DNA of 64,000 bases from Acidobacteriota bacterium (GCA_028874215.1 JAPPLF010000108.1:5730-69729); one strand, 5' to 3'. Positions 18,515 through 27,380 are shown, counted from the first letter of the stretch. Program-made: numbers and translations. Notes: generated by a model from the letters alone, not told the origin.

Positions 18515-19240
18515 ATGAGTCGATATCCAAGTGGACTTCGATGGGTGACCTTCGTGATGTTGCTGGGTCTGGCGTTGGGATGCCGGCCGCCGTCCCGCGT
18601 GGACCGGAGGGCACCTGATTCAGACCGGCCGGGAGCGAGGCTCATCCTCTACAGCGGCTTCGACAGTCTGGGCAAGAGCGAGGGCTGGCACAGCTACGAC
18701 TACGACGGCGGCATCGAGAGCGGTCCCGACCTGTTCCATCCGGTGAGCTGGGAACCCAGGGGAGGCGCCTTCGGTTCGGGATACATCTGGACCGACGATT
18801 CCCGCTGGAGAATCGACACCCCGGAGCAGCCCAACTCCATTCTGGCGCTGATCTTCTACCGCAGGTGGGTGGGCGGCCCCAAGCTGGACCTGCGGGGAGC
18901 GCGGATCTCCGTGAACCTGCGGGGAGACGACCTGGACCTCAAGGGCGCCCAGTGCTACTTCTGGGCCCACATCCGAAACAACCGCTGGCACTTCACGGAC
19001 CAGCCCATCCCCATCTCCCAGGGATCCTGGGGACGGCGCCATACCTTCGTCCTGGAGAACGACGAGACCAAGTGGACCCGCACCTGGGCCTGGACGGGTC
19101 CGGCCAGCCTGGACCGGGTGTTGAGGGAATGCGTGAGCTACGGGTTCTCCTTCATCGGATTCCCGGAAGGAGAAGAGGTGACGGGGCGGCTCTCCATGGA
19201 CGTTCTTCGGATCGAGGCCCGGGTCGCCGACATGCGGTGA
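18515..19240 (+). CDS. Lipoprotein with carbohydrate-binding-like beta fold, 241 aa
   Basis: The N-terminus has a lipobox, LGLALGC, at about residues 18-23, so the mature protein should be anchored to a membrane through Cys. The rest is rich in aromatic and beta-prone segments (YIWTDDSRWRIDTPEQP, LDLRGARISVNLRGDDLDL, CYFWAHIRNNRWHF, LSMDVLRIEARV), suggesting a laminin-G or CBM-like sandwich. I do not recognise a named family. It begins two bases after the sulfatase stop, so it is almost certainly co-transcribed, and may hold a sulfated substrate or anchor the pathway at the membrane. That role is inference from position. Confidence 0.7.
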   Translation: MSRYPSGLRWVTFVMLLGLALGCRPPSRVDRRAPDSDRPGARLILYSGFDSLGKSEGWHSYDYDGGIESGPDLFHPVSWEPRGGAFGSGYIWTDDSRWRIDTPEQPNSILALIFYRRWVGGPKLDLRGARISVNLRGDDLDLKGAQCYFWAHIRNNRWHFTDQPIPISQGSWGRRHTFVLENDETKWTRTWAWTGPASLDRVLRECVSYGFSFIGFPEGEEVTGRLSMDVLRIEARVADMR

Positions 19241-19245
19241 CCCGG

Positions 19246-20487
19246 TTAACGATCCTTCATGATCTCCCCGTAACTGTAGACGATTCCCGTGACGGCGGGC
19301 TCCTTCTCGAACGCCGCAACGAGGCTCTTGCGGAGCTCGGGCGTCTGTGAGCCCCGTCCGTGGGCGGGATGGCGGAAGCTCATGCGGAAACCTCGGGGCG
19401 CCAGGTAGAGGCCGGCTCCGGATCGCTTGCTGAGCGGACCATAGCTTTGCCGAACGGCGTCCTCGATGGGTGGAAGGCCCATGTCCTCTTCCTGATTCTG
19501 GATGTACCCCATGGCCCTCTGGGTCCGGTTGGGATAACGGGCTCTCTCGTTGGTGATGTGACCCACTACCAGTGAGTCGATGATTCCCTCGGAGACCCAC
19601 CGGCGCCACTGCAGCTTCATGTTGCCGAAGGGAGGCCCGATATAGTCTCCCTGCGCCACTCCGATGGAAAGGGTCTGCCCTTTCTTCTTGAGGTGCTCCT
19701 TCACCTCGACCAGAAACCGGGTCAGGTACTCCCCCCGGAGTTCCCTCCACTTCTCCAGATCGAAGCTGGCCTGGAGGATGTTCCGGCCGTATCGGCGCTG
19801 ATACTCCTTGACGATGGGCTCGTTGTACCCGAACTGGTCGGCATGCTCGGCGGGCGGCGAATGCGTGCGCACACTGAGAAAGACGCCGTCGAAATCCAGA
19901 GGATCGGCGAAAGCGCGGATCACCCTGAGCATGTATTCCCTCACCTCGGGGTAGGCGTACTCCATCACGCCCCAGTGATACTTTCGCTGATTGGCGGTCA
20001 GAGACCGGTCGGCGGAGAGGAACTGGGGGTTCTCCCGGGTGAAGTTCGATTGCCATGAGAAAAAATCGGAGTCGCTGTAAAGAACGTGCTCCGGGCATCC
20101 CTCATCGAAGATGGTGATCCACATGTCGACCTTCATGCCCTGGTCTTGTATGGCCTGGACGGCGACTTCCAGCAACCGCTGTTCCCAGGCCTGTTTGGTG
20201 GTCTTCAGCCACTCCTGTATGTAGGCGTTCCTGTAACTGGGTTTGATCTGGTGAAAGAGGAGAACCCGGAAGTCGTCGGCGCGAAACAGGACCCTGTCCA
20301 CGCCCCGGTCCTTCCAGATCCGGGCCGCCTCGACCACCTTTTCGGGCGTGTCGAGCTGTGCCGTGCCCTCTCCCCTGTGTTGCCAGATGACGTCGCCCCA
20401 GCTCAGGATCATGAGCTTCTCCTTGGCCTGGACAGGCAGGGAGAGAAGGAGGATGGAAGCAGCGGTCAATAGTGTCCTGTTGAGCAT
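19246..20487 (-). CDS. Secreted TIM-barrel protein, GH10-like glycoside hydrolase superfamily, 413 aa
   Basis: The start at ATG 20487 gives a clear Sec signal peptide (MLNRTLLTAASILLLSLPVQ). The mature part has the look of a glycosidase-like TIM barrel: MILSWGDVIW, AARIWKDRGVDRVLFR, AIQDQGMKVDMWITIFDEG, YPEVREYMLRVIRAF, DFDGVFLSVRTHSPP and LSIGVAQGD. Related proteins are annotated as family 10 glycosylhydrolase-like. A second member of this broad type lies at 61627-63219. No catalytic acid pair can be named with confidence. It converges on the lipoprotein gene, leaving five bases between them, and precedes the enolase-superfamily gene on the same strand. Confidence 0.6.
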   Translation of the reverse strand: MLNRTLLTAASILLLSLPVQAKEKLMILSWGDVIWQHRGEGTAQLDTPEKVVEAARIWKDRGVDRVLFRADDFRVLLFHQIKPSYRNAYIQEWLKTTKQAWEQRLLEVAVQAIQDQGMKVDMWITIFDEGCPEHVLYSDSDFFSWQSNFTRENPQFLSADRSLTANQRKYHWGVMEYAYPEVREYMLRVIRAFADPLDFDGVFLSVRTHSPPAEHADQFGYNEPIVKEYQRRYGRNILQASFDLEKWRELRGEYLTRFLVEVKEHLKKKGQTLSIGVAQGDYIGPPFGNMKLQWRRWVSEGIIDSLVVGHITNERARYPNRTQRAMGYIQNQEEDMGLPPIEDAVRQSYGPLSKRSGAGLYLAPRGFRMSFRHPAHGRGSQTPELRKSLVAAFEKEPAVTGIVYSYGEIMKDR

Positions 20488-20540
20488 GTCTTGATTCCAG
20501 TCTTGGTTTTTCCCGGTCCGCCGCGCAAGAGGAGGGAAGG

Positions 20541-21740
20541 CTACCAATCGACGATCGAACCGTCGTCCCTATCGTAAATCGTCCGGGACTCGCGCGGTTC
20601 GCCGACCCTCGCCATCAACTTGTCCTCGTCGATGGTGATGCCGAGACCGGGGTCCGTCGGCAGCGGACGGTGCCCGTTTCTGACCGGGGGCAGCGGTTTG
20701 GCCAGCAGGTCGTGCTCCAAGTCGCCGCGCTCCTGGATCAGGAAGTTGGGGATGCACGCCGCGATCTGGAAGCTGGCGGCCATCGACACGGGACCGTTGG
20801 GATTGTGGGGGGCCAGCGGAGCGTAATACGCCTCGGCCATTCCGGCAATAAGCCTGAGCTCGGTGATGCCGCCCGCGTAGCAGACGTCCGGCTGCAGGAT
20901 ATAGGCCGCGCGCTTTTCCAGGACCTCGCGGAATCCCCACTTGGTGAAGATGCGCTCTCCCGTGGCCAGCGGGATATGGGTCCTGGCGGCGATCTCGGCC
21001 ATCACGTCCACGTTGAGCGGCTGCACCACCTCCTCGTAGAACCACGGATGGTACGGTTCCAGCGCCTTGACCAGCAGCATGGCCGTCGGCGGCTGAACAG
21101 CGCCATGGAAGTCGATTCCGATGTCGACGCCGTCCCCGTACTTCTCGCGCAACGCCCGGAAGTTCTCCACCACGGCGTCCACGTATCTCTGGCCTTCGAT
21201 GTACTTGATCGCCTGGCGTCCCATGGCGTTGGGGCCGACCTTCATGGCGTTGACGCCGGTCTCCTCGTTGACCTCTCCGTAGACCCGGATGCGGTCCCGG
21301 GTGGGCCCTCCCAGCAATTTGTACACCGGGACGCCGTAGACCTTTCCCTTGATGTCCCAGAGCGCCTGGTCGATGCCGCTCAGGATCGCCGTCTTGATGG
21401 GACCCCCGCGGTAGAAGGCCCCGCGGTGGATGGCCTGCCAATGGTGCACCACCCGGCACGGGTCCTGGCCCACCAGATAGTCCCCGACCTCCAGAGCGCC
21501 GGCGGCGCACGCCTTGGCGTCGTCCTTGAGCATCTCGCCCCAACCCACGATCCCGGCGTCGGTGGACACCTTGACGAAAACCCAGGTGTTGGTCAGCACG
21601 AAGGTCTCGATCTTGGTGACCTTGATCTTGTCGTTGGGGCCGACGGCCGCGGCGCTGGTGCGCCGGGCGGTGAAGAGGGCATCGAGACCGAACATGGCGC
21701 CCGCTGCGGCCCCGACGCGGAGCCATTTGCGACGGTTCAT
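20541..21740 (-). CDS. Mandelate racemase/enolase-superfamily dehydratase, exported, 399 aa
   Basis: The start ATG 21740 gives an N-terminal RR-containing hydrophobic leader (NRRKWLRVGAAAGAMFG), Tat-like. The fold follows the galactonate-dehydratase branch: an N-terminal cap (VKVSTDAGIVGWGE), GPIKTAILSGIDQALWDIKGK, then barrel ligands DFHG (metal Asp plus the His two residues on), WFYEEVVQP (Glu), LATGERIF (Glu) and the late-barrel His in LAPHNPNGPV. Such enzymes dehydrate sugar acids to 2-keto-3-deoxy acids. An exported version is unusual, since its products are normally used in the cytoplasm. The divergent SelA-like gene and the symporter suggest sugar-acid catabolism. Substrate not assigned. 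Confidence 0.85.
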   Translation of the reverse strand: MNRRKWLRVGAAAGAMFGLDALFTARRTSAAAVGPNDKIKVTKIETFVLTNTWVFVKVSTDAGIVGWGEMLKDDAKACAAGALEVGDYLVGQDPCRVVHHWQAIHRGAFYRGGPIKTAILSGIDQALWDIKGKVYGVPVYKLLGGPTRDRIRVYGEVNEETGVNAMKVGPNAMGRQAIKYIEGQRYVDAVVENFRALREKYGDGVDIGIDFHGAVQPPTAMLLVKALEPYHPWFYEEVVQPLNVDVMAEIAARTHIPLATGERIFTKWGFREVLEKRAAYILQPDVCYAGGITELRLIAGMAEAYYAPLAPHNPNGPVSMAASFQIAACIPNFLIQERGDLEHDLLAKPLPPVRNGHRPLPTDPGLGITIDEDKLMARVGEPRESRTIYDRDDGSIVDW

Positions 21741-21828
21741 AGTTGGCACAATGTTAGCGTGAGGAACGGCGGTTTCCAACCGCCGAACTCCTTATACTCG
21801 CGCGAGGGCCGAAAGCTGGAGACCTGCC

Positions 21829-22959
21829 ATGAATGTCTACGAACGTCTGGGTGTGAAGAAACGGATCAACGCCGCCGCCAACGGGACGTCCATCGGCGGG
21901 TCCATCATGTTGCCCGAGGTGGTGGCGGCGATGCAGGAGGCCGGCCGTTCCCACGTCAGCATCCCGGAACTCCTGGAAAAGGCGGGGAACCGGATCGCCC
22001 AAATGGCGGGAGTCGACGCCTGCACCATCACCAACGGAGCGGCCGCGGGAGTCGCCGTCTCGGTCGCCGCGTGCATGACGGGATCGAGCAACGCCCGGGT
22101 CCACCAGTTGCCCGACACGGCCGGGATGAAGGACGAGGTCATCGTCCAAAGGATGCAGATCAACTTCTACGAGCTCATGATCCGGCTGACGGGAGCCCGG
22201 ATCGTCCCCGTCGGCCTGGCCAATCGAACCTATCCCTGGCACCTGGAGGCGGCCTTCACCCCTCAGACGGCCGCGGTCGTCCACTTTCCCGCCTATTCGC
22301 CTCCCACCGATCTCCCCATCGACCGGGTCGTCGAGCTGGCCCATGCCCGCGGAGTCCCGGTGATCGTGGACGCGGCGGCCGAGTTTCCTCCCTTCTCGAT
22401 CCTGAGCCACTACTGGGATCTGGGAGCCGACCTCACCATCGTCAGCGGCGGCAAGGGCCTGCGGGGACCCCAGTCTTCGGGACTGATCCTGGGACGCAAG
22501 AGCCTGGTCGAGGCCTGTGTCATGAGCGGCAGTCCCAACCATGGCGTGGGACGCCCGATGAAGGTGGGCAAGGAGGAGATCGCCGGTCTCCTGACTGCCG
22601 TGGAACTCTGGTCCGACCCCGGGTTCGAGGAGAAGATGTTCGACTGCTGGCGGCGTCGCGCCGGTTCCATGATCGAGATCCTCGCCCGGGTGCCGGGTGT
22701 CCGGGCGCGGACGGGAGATTCGCCTTCCGCGTCGACCGGACTGGCGGTGCATCCCGACGGACTGCCGTTCGCGCGGGTCGAATGGGACTCCGAAGGAATC
22801 GGCAAGGGCGTAGGACAGGTGATGGCGGAGTTGTGGGAAGGAGACCCGAGCATCATCGTGGCGGAGACGCCGTCCGGCATTCTACTCAACCCCGCGACAC
22901 TGGAGCCGGGTGAAGCGGAGATCGTGGCCAAGCGGGTGTCCGGCGTCTTGAGTGGGTAG
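21829..22959 (+). CDS. PLP-dependent SelA/DgaE-like lyase, 376 aa
   Basis: The protein belongs to the fold-type I family that includes L-seryl-tRNA(Sec) selenium transferase and D-glucosaminate-6-phosphate ammonia-lyase. It opens YERLGVKKRINAAANGTSIG, keeps an MPEV-like substrate loop (IMLPEVVAAM), VDACTITNGAAAG for phosphate binding, VIVDAAAEFPP with the PLP-binding Asp, and TIVSGGKGLRGPQSSG with the Schiff-base Lys. At 376 residues it matches the DgaE-like length, and no tRNA-Sec or other selenium gene is visible, so an amino-sugar or sugar-acid lyase or aldolase role is more likely than selenocysteine synthesis. It is cytoplasmic and transcribed divergently from the enolase-superfamily gene. 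Confidence 0.8.
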   Translation: MNVYERLGVKKRINAAANGTSIGGSIMLPEVVAAMQEAGRSHVSIPELLEKAGNRIAQMAGVDACTITNGAAAGVAVSVAACMTGSSNARVHQLPDTAGMKDEVIVQRMQINFYELMIRLTGARIVPVGLANRTYPWHLEAAFTPQTAAVVHFPAYSPPTDLPIDRVVELAHARGVPVIVDAAAEFPPFSILSHYWDLGADLTIVSGGKGLRGPQSSGLILGRKSLVEACVMSGSPNHGVGRPMKVGKEEIAGLLTAVELWSDPGFEEKMFDCWRRRAGSMIEILARVPGVRARTGDSPSASTGLAVHPDGLPFARVEWDSEGIGKGVGQVMAELWEGDPSIIVAETPSGILLNPATLEPGEAEIVAKRVSGVLSG

Positions 22960-22966
22960 ATCCGGG

Positions 22967-24586
22967 TCAGGGTTGGCCCTGGCCGGTGTAGGAGGACGGT
23001 TCCCGGCGCGTGGACCAGGTCAACCCGCGGACCCGCTCCGGATCCCGGTTGGGAAAGACGAAGCTCAGCAACCAGGCCGTGCCCAGCGCGGCCAGTGTGG
23101 AGGAGGGGATGATCCAGGTGAATCCCATCCCCTGGGCGGCCAGCCGCTGCGCGAATTCCGGACTCAGCCACGCGCCGACCAAGTCGATGGCCGAAGGCCC
23201 CAGGACCCGAAGCAATTCTCCCGAGTAGGCGACGGCGAGCGCGGTGCCGACACCGGCCAGGGCCGCGGGCCAGACCGCGCGGCTGCCGGCCCGGGGAATC
23301 AGCATGCCCGCCAGGAACAAGCCGCCCATCCCTCCCGCCAGCGAGTTGAAGGTCTTGGGGAGGATCGTCGGGATGTCGGCGGTTCCGGTCAGCCGGTCGA
23401 AAAAGATGGCGAACAGGGTGACGGCCAGTCCCACCACCAGTGTGATGACACGGGCCTGGACCACGTGGTTCTTCGTCTGCCTCTTGCGCAAGCGGCCGAA
23501 GTCGATGGTGGCCACGGTGGCGAAGGAGTTGACGCCCGAGTCGATGGTGGACATGGAGGCGGCCAACAGGGCGGCAAAGATGGCGCCGGCGAGTCCGGCG
23601 GGAATCCGGGTCGCGACGAAGAAGGGAAAGATGCCGTCCCGATCCTTGCCGCTGGCCGGATCCAGTTCCGGAGGCAGCATTCCGGGTCCTTGGGTGAAGT
23701 AATAGATCAGGCTGGCGCCGATGACCGTGAGCAGCGTCAGCAGCAGGACGTCGACGGCGGCGCTGGTGAGGTAGCTGCGCTTGGCCGCCCGCAGGTCCAC
23801 GGTCGAGAAGTAGCGCTGCATGATGGTCTGGTTGGCCGTGTGGGCCATGAGCGTCCAGAGGCAGCCTCCCAGGATGAGGGTGACCACCGTGGCCGGTATG
23901 GTGGGGTCCAACGAAGCCAGAGGCATGCTCTCGTTGGCCCTGGCGTTCACGGCCTGGATCCAGTCCAGCGGTCCCGATCCGGTGGACACGGCCACGAACC
24001 CGATGGCGAACAGGCCGCCCCCCACCAGGAGCGCCACCTGGATCACGTCGGTCCAGATCACGGCGCGGATCCCGCCCATCATGGTGTAGAGGGTGGCGAC
24101 GATCCCAACGCTGACGATGATGAGCACCAGGGGCAACCCGGTGGCGACGGCCAGCGCCCGGGCGGAGAGGAGCACGATCACGCCCATGTAGATGGTCATG
24201 AACAGCAGGAACAGGGTGGCTCCGAGAAGCCTCACCGAGAGGCTGAACCGATGTTCCAGGTACTCGTAGGCAGTGGTGAACCGGAAGCGGACGAAGAAGG
24301 GAATGGTGACGAACAGCACCAGCACCACGGTGATGGCGATGCCCGCCAGCGTGTTCAGGAAGATGGCGAAGCCGAAACGCCAGACCACCCCCGGGGTCCC
24401 CAGATAGGCGACGCTGGAGAGCAGAGTGGCGATCAGGCTGACCCCGACGGCGAACCAGGGCATGCGGCGTCCGCCCAGGAAATACTCCTCGTCGCTGTGC
24501 TGCCGCTTGGCCAGCCTCCAGCCCAGCAGCATCATGCCCACGAGGTAGGCGACCAGGATCAGGTGATCGACGACGTGAAGTCTCAC
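22967..24586 (-). CDS. Sodium:solute symporter (SSS family), 539 aa
   Basis: About thirteen hydrophobic segments can be seen, with the SSS opening HLILVAYLVGMMLLGW, DEEYFLGGRRMPWFAVGVSL and ATLLSSVAYLGTPG (Na2-site region), and later DIPTILPKTFNSLAGGMGGLFLAGM. I prefer the GTG at 24586, with GGGGAG seven bases upstream, over the TTG at 24619. SSS proteins import sugars, sugar acids, amino acids or vitamins with sodium. The gene converges on the SelA-like gene with only seven bases between stops, which together with the dehydratase suggests uptake of a sugar acid or a product of the exported enzymes. Confidence 0.9.
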   Translation of the reverse strand: MRLHVVDHLILVAYLVGMMLLGWRLAKRQHSDEEYFLGGRRMPWFAVGVSLIATLLSSVAYLGTPGVVWRFGFAIFLNTLAGIAITVVLVLFVTIPFFVRFRFTTAYEYLEHRFSLSVRLLGATLFLLFMTIYMGVIVLLSARALAVATGLPLVLIIVSVGIVATLYTMMGGIRAVIWTDVIQVALLVGGGLFAIGFVAVSTGSGPLDWIQAVNARANESMPLASLDPTIPATVVTLILGGCLWTLMAHTANQTIMQRYFSTVDLRAAKRSYLTSAAVDVLLLTLLTVIGASLIYYFTQGPGMLPPELDPASGKDRDGIFPFFVATRIPAGLAGAIFAALLAASMSTIDSGVNSFATVATIDFGRLRKRQTKNHVVQARVITLVVGLAVTLFAIFFDRLTGTADIPTILPKTFNSLAGGMGGLFLAGMLIPRAGSRAVWPAALAGVGTALAVAYSGELLRVLGPSAIDLVGAWLSPEFAQRLAAQGMGFTWIIPSSTLAALGTAWLLSFVFPNRDPERVRGLTWSTRREPSSYTGQGQP

Positions 24587-24885
24587 CGGGAATTCTCCCC
24601 GCCTGACATCGTTCTGCAAGACAATTTGCCCGGATGCGTTCGCATGAGTTGAAAGATGCCTTGGAATCTATCCTGGAGGGACGATCTGTCCGGAACGGTC
24701 CAGGAGATCATACTCCGACCCCGGCTTGGGATCACGCTACGGCCGGGGATGGAAGCCGGCGGTATCCTTCGCTGGTCCGGTCGCGAGCCGGCCATTGGTT
24801 CCGGAATATCAGTTTCGAACGTCACCAGTGGGCGAAGGACTCCCGGACTCGACGGTCGGCATGGAAAGTCGCTATCGTACTCGGA
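24587..24885. other. 299-base gene-free interval
   Basis: Between the symporter start and the AbrB-type gene I find no frame with recognisable protein. It must contain the promoters for both divergent genes, but I see no convincing -35/-10 pair or operator. Confidence 0.5.
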
Positions 24886-25128
24886 ATGAAGACCACTATT
24901 TCGTCCAAGGGGCAATTCGTGTTACCGGCCAGGTTCCGGAAACAGGACCAGATTGAGCCCGGTCAGGAGTTCGACGTCGAGCGCTTGGATCGAGGTGAGT
25001 ATCGGTTCGTTCGGCGGACGAAACCGCCGAACGAGGGTCTGGTCGACTGGTTGCTCAGTTGTCCCGAAAAAGGGTTCTTCGCTCCCATCGGCGCTGGACT
25101 TGACAGCCGACGGGGAAGTCGAGGTTGA
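24886..25128 (+). CDS. AbrB/MazE/SpoVT-type antitoxin, orphan, 80 aa
   Basis: MKTTISSKGQFVLPARFRKQ is the swapped-hairpin AbrB DNA-binding domain. The C-terminal part (RTKPPNEGLVDWLLSCPEKGFF) is the toxin-binding tail typical of antitoxins paired with VapC PIN-domain toxins. Normally a vapC gene overlaps the end of this ORF; here no PIN domain is found in any frame, and a VOC gene follows 39 bases later. The last residues (GLDSRRGSRG) diverge from the usual acidic end, suggesting that the tail was rewritten when the toxin was lost. It could still act as a stand-alone repressor. Confidence 0.8.
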   Translation: MKTTISSKGQFVLPARFRKQDQIEPGQEFDVERLDRGEYRFVRRTKPPNEGLVDWLLSCPEKGFFAPIGAGLDSRRGSRG

Positions 25129-25167
25129 ATTCACCGTTTGCTCTCCGTTAGCGGGAGACACGAAAAA

Positions 25168-25635
25168 ATGTCTGAAAGACGGCGCCGAGGCGTTCGGTAC
25201 GCTCACACCAATCTGGTCGCCGATGACTGGAGAGCGATGGTGAAATTCTACGTGGAGGTCTTCGACTGCCGTCCGGTCGGGACGGAACGGGATCGGAGCG
25301 GAGCGCACATCGACGCCCTCACCGGTCTCGAGGGAGTTCACATGGCGGGTGTCCATCTGAAGCTTCCCGGATATGGCGACGGCGGCCCCACGCTCGAGAT
25401 CTTCCAATTCGACGAGAACGCCCGGCGCCCCGCCCCGGCCGTCAACCGGCCCGGGTTCGCCCACATCGCCTTCCAGGTGGACGACCTGGAAGCGAAGCGC
25501 CTGCAGGTTATGGAGCGGGGGGGTGCGGATCTGGGAAGCGTGACCACCCTGGACATCTCCGAAGAGGGCCGCCTCACCCTCGTCTACATGACCGATCCTG
25601 AAGGCAACATCGTCGAGCTGCAGTACTGGCACTAG
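25168..25635 (+). CDS. VOC (glyoxalase/extradiol dioxygenase fold) protein, 155 aa
   Basis: Two beta-alpha-beta-beta-beta modules are visible. The first is RYAHTNLVADDWRAMVKFY to PTLEIFQF, the second GFAHIAFQVDDLEAKRLQV to TDPEGNIVELQYW. His, Glu, His and Glu occur at the usual metal positions (AHTN, LEIF, AHIAF, VELQ), so it probably binds a divalent metal. The family covers lactoylglutathione lyases, dioxygenases and resistance proteins, so substrate cannot be assigned. It may share a transcript with the upstream antitoxin, and the next gene is convergent. Confidence 0.82.
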   Translation: MSERRRRGVRYAHTNLVADDWRAMVKFYVEVFDCRPVGTERDRSGAHIDALTGLEGVHMAGVHLKLPGYGDGGPTLEIFQFDENARRPAPAVNRPGFAHIAFQVDDLEAKRLQVMERGGADLGSVTTLDISEEGRLTLVYMTDPEGNIVELQYWH

Positions 25636-25681
25636 GGCAAGAGTCCCGCGCGGCGCCGGGACCGGGACGCTCCGGAAACCG

Positions 25682-26182
25682 CTACATCACGCGTTTCAAC
25701 AGCTTCGGAGTGACGAACCAGATCAGGCTCCCCTCGCCCCAGCGGATGTTCCCCCAGCGGTCCCGCGGCAGGTTGATCCGGGCCATGGCCGCGGTGGGGA
25801 ACCTCATCTGGCCCCCTCCGATGAGGCGGCCGGCCAGCGCGGAACAGGTCGGTTGGTGGCCGGCCAGCAGCAGGCGCGAGTCGGTATCGGAGCAGCCGCG
25901 GATGATCTTCAGCATCTCGTCCGAGGTGGTGTCGTACAGATCCCCGGTGGCTTCCAGGGGACAGGGCCATTCGCCGGCTTGGGCGGCTAGTTCCACGGTC
26001 TGCCACGCCCGTACCGCGGAGGAGGAGATCACCCGGTCCGGGACCTGCCCCAACCGGTCCAGGTATCGTCCCATCCGTTTGGCGGCGGCGATGCCCTGCC
26101 GCGACAGCGGCCGATCGTGGTCAAACCGGAACGCGGCGTTCCAATCCGATTTGGCATGCCGAAAAATGAGCAGTTGTTTCAT
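25682..26182 (-). CDS. sixA: SixA-like phosphohistidine phosphatase, 166 aa
   Basis: MKQLLIFRHAKSDWN contains the RHG/RHA catalytic motif with nucleophile His9. RPLSRQG, VISSSAVRAWQT and the distal AGHQPTCS (second catalytic His) complete the histidine-phosphatase site. Length and the lack of a large insertion fit SixA rather than phosphoglycerate mutase. It dephosphorylates phosphohistidine on phosphotransfer proteins. The gene is divergent from a CHAD protein and close to ppk1; SixA, CHAD and polyphosphate enzymes are often neighbours, which points to phosphate or polyphosphate control in this lineage. Confidence 0.87.
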   Translation of the reverse strand: MKQLLIFRHAKSDWNAAFRFDHDRPLSRQGIAAAKRMGRYLDRLGQVPDRVISSSAVRAWQTVELAAQAGEWPCPLEATGDLYDTTSDEMLKIIRGCSDTDSRLLLAGHQPTCSALAGRLIGGGQMRFPTAAMARINLPRDRWGNIRWGEGSLIWFVTPKLLKRVM

Positions 26183-26243
26183 GACCGGCTGAATCCTGTC
26201 ATTATCCGAAGTACAGCCAGTCTACTACGGCCCATTGCCAAGC

Positions 26244-27215
26244 ATGCAAGCCAGGGAGAGTGGAGAGGGTTCCGCCGGGATCAATGGCCGGGTCCAGGAC
26301 CGCCTCGTCCGCTACCCATCCAAGCCGACGCTGGAACTGTCTGCCGGAATGCCGGCTCATCAGGCTCTTCGGAAGATCCATTTGTCCCTGTTGAGGGCGA
26401 TTCTCCACAACCAGGAGGGTGTGCTCGGGACTCGGGACCCTGAGTTCCTCCACGATTTCCGCGTCGCCGTGCGCCGGGCTCGATCGGCGCTGACCCAGGT
26501 CAAGGGGGTCTTCCCGGCGGCCGAGGCCGAACGCGCCAGGGTCGCGCTCTCGTCCATGACCCGGGTGACCGGCGAGGCCCGGGATCTGGATGTCTTTCTG
26601 GAGAAGCTGGGGGCCTATGAATCCGGCCTCCCGCAGCAGATACGGCAAGAATTGATTCCCGTCAAGGAACTGGCGCGGCGCCGGCGCAGGGGCCAGCAAC
26701 CCATCTTGTCGGAAGCCCTGGGTGCCGCTTCATGGGCGGCGGCGGTGGACCGGTGGGAAACGTTCCTGCTCTCTGGAACCGATCCGCAGTCGCTTCCCAA
26801 GAAGGGCCGACGACCCCTCGGAGCCGTCGCCGCCAAGCGGATTCGGAAGGCGTACCGCCGAGTCGCCGGAAGAGAGAGTCTCACCGGATTGGAAATCGAG
26901 GTTTTGCATCGGCTTCGGATCGACTGCAAGAAGCTCCGCTACCTGCTCGAGTTCTTTCGCAGCCTCTATCCGGGCCGGGAGGCTGCTTCCCTGATCAAGA
27001 GGCTCAAGTCTCTACAGGGCGTGCTGGGAGACCTCCATGACCTGGCGGTCCATCGGGAGATGGCCCGCAGCATCTGGACGGAGATTCGTCCCCGCCCCGG
27101 GTCTTCGATACCTCTGGATCTCCTGGAACGCCGCTTGGAGCAACTTCACGTCCGGGCCCACGAGGCGACGGAGGGGAAATTCCAACGGTTCCGGGCCCAT
27201 GCAACGCCGTGGTGA
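26244..27215 (+). CDS. CHAD-domain protein (polyphosphate-associated), 323 aa
   Basis: The CHAD helical domain spans most of the protein, with its conserved histidines and basic helices: FLHDFRVAVRRARSALTQV near residue 70 and LHRLRIDCKKLRYLLEFF near 220, plus GVLGDLHDLAVHRE. CHAD domains bind polyphosphate through these positively charged helices. There is no CYTH domain attached. The start is uncertain: TTG 26235, ATG 26244 and ATG 26349 are in frame, and the domain itself begins just after the last. Position between sixA and ppk1 supports a polyphosphate role. Confidence 0.85.
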   Translation: MQARESGEGSAGINGRVQDRLVRYPSKPTLELSAGMPAHQALRKIHLSLLRAILHNQEGVLGTRDPEFLHDFRVAVRRARSALTQVKGVFPAAEAERARVALSSMTRVTGEARDLDVFLEKLGAYESGLPQQIRQELIPVKELARRRRRGQQPILSEALGAASWAAAVDRWETFLLSGTDPQSLPKKGRRPLGAVAAKRIRKAYRRVAGRESLTGLEIEVLHRLRIDCKKLRYLLEFFRSLYPGREAASLIKRLKSLQGVLGDLHDLAVHREMARSIWTEIRPRPGSSIPLDLLERRLEQLHVRAHEATEGKFQRFRAHATPW

Positions 27216-27239
27216 CGGACCTCTGTCCGCCGTTCCCGC

Positions 27240-27380
27240 TCAGACGCAATGGAGCGTGCAGCCGCCTGAACGGAGATACGCTGTCTCTCCCTCCAGGTCG
27301 GCGCCCGTGAGGGGATGCCGCCCCAACCATCCGTCGGGAAACTCCAGGGTCACTTTGCAGACCGGATTCCACCCCGCCCC
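27240..27380 (-). pseudogene. Remnant of the C-terminal end of a Ppx/GppA exopolyphosphatase
   Basis: A 46-codon open stretch on the minus strand, closed upstream by an in-frame stop at 27381-27383, reads WNPVCKVTLEFPDGWL then GRHPLTGADLEGETAYL. This closely resembles the FPxGWLxxHPLTxxDLExExxYL tail I remember from bacterial exopolyphosphatases. No start codon, phosphatase core or upstream continuation is visible in any frame. Lying between CHAD and ppk1, it suggests that a ppx gene once stood here and was deleted. The match is from memory over about 30 residues. Confidence 0.5.

Noticed and set aside
21829-22959. SelA-like gene as evidence of selenocysteine synthesis
   Set aside because: No SelB, SelD, SECIS element or tRNA-Sec is in view, and the length and context fit the lyase branch.
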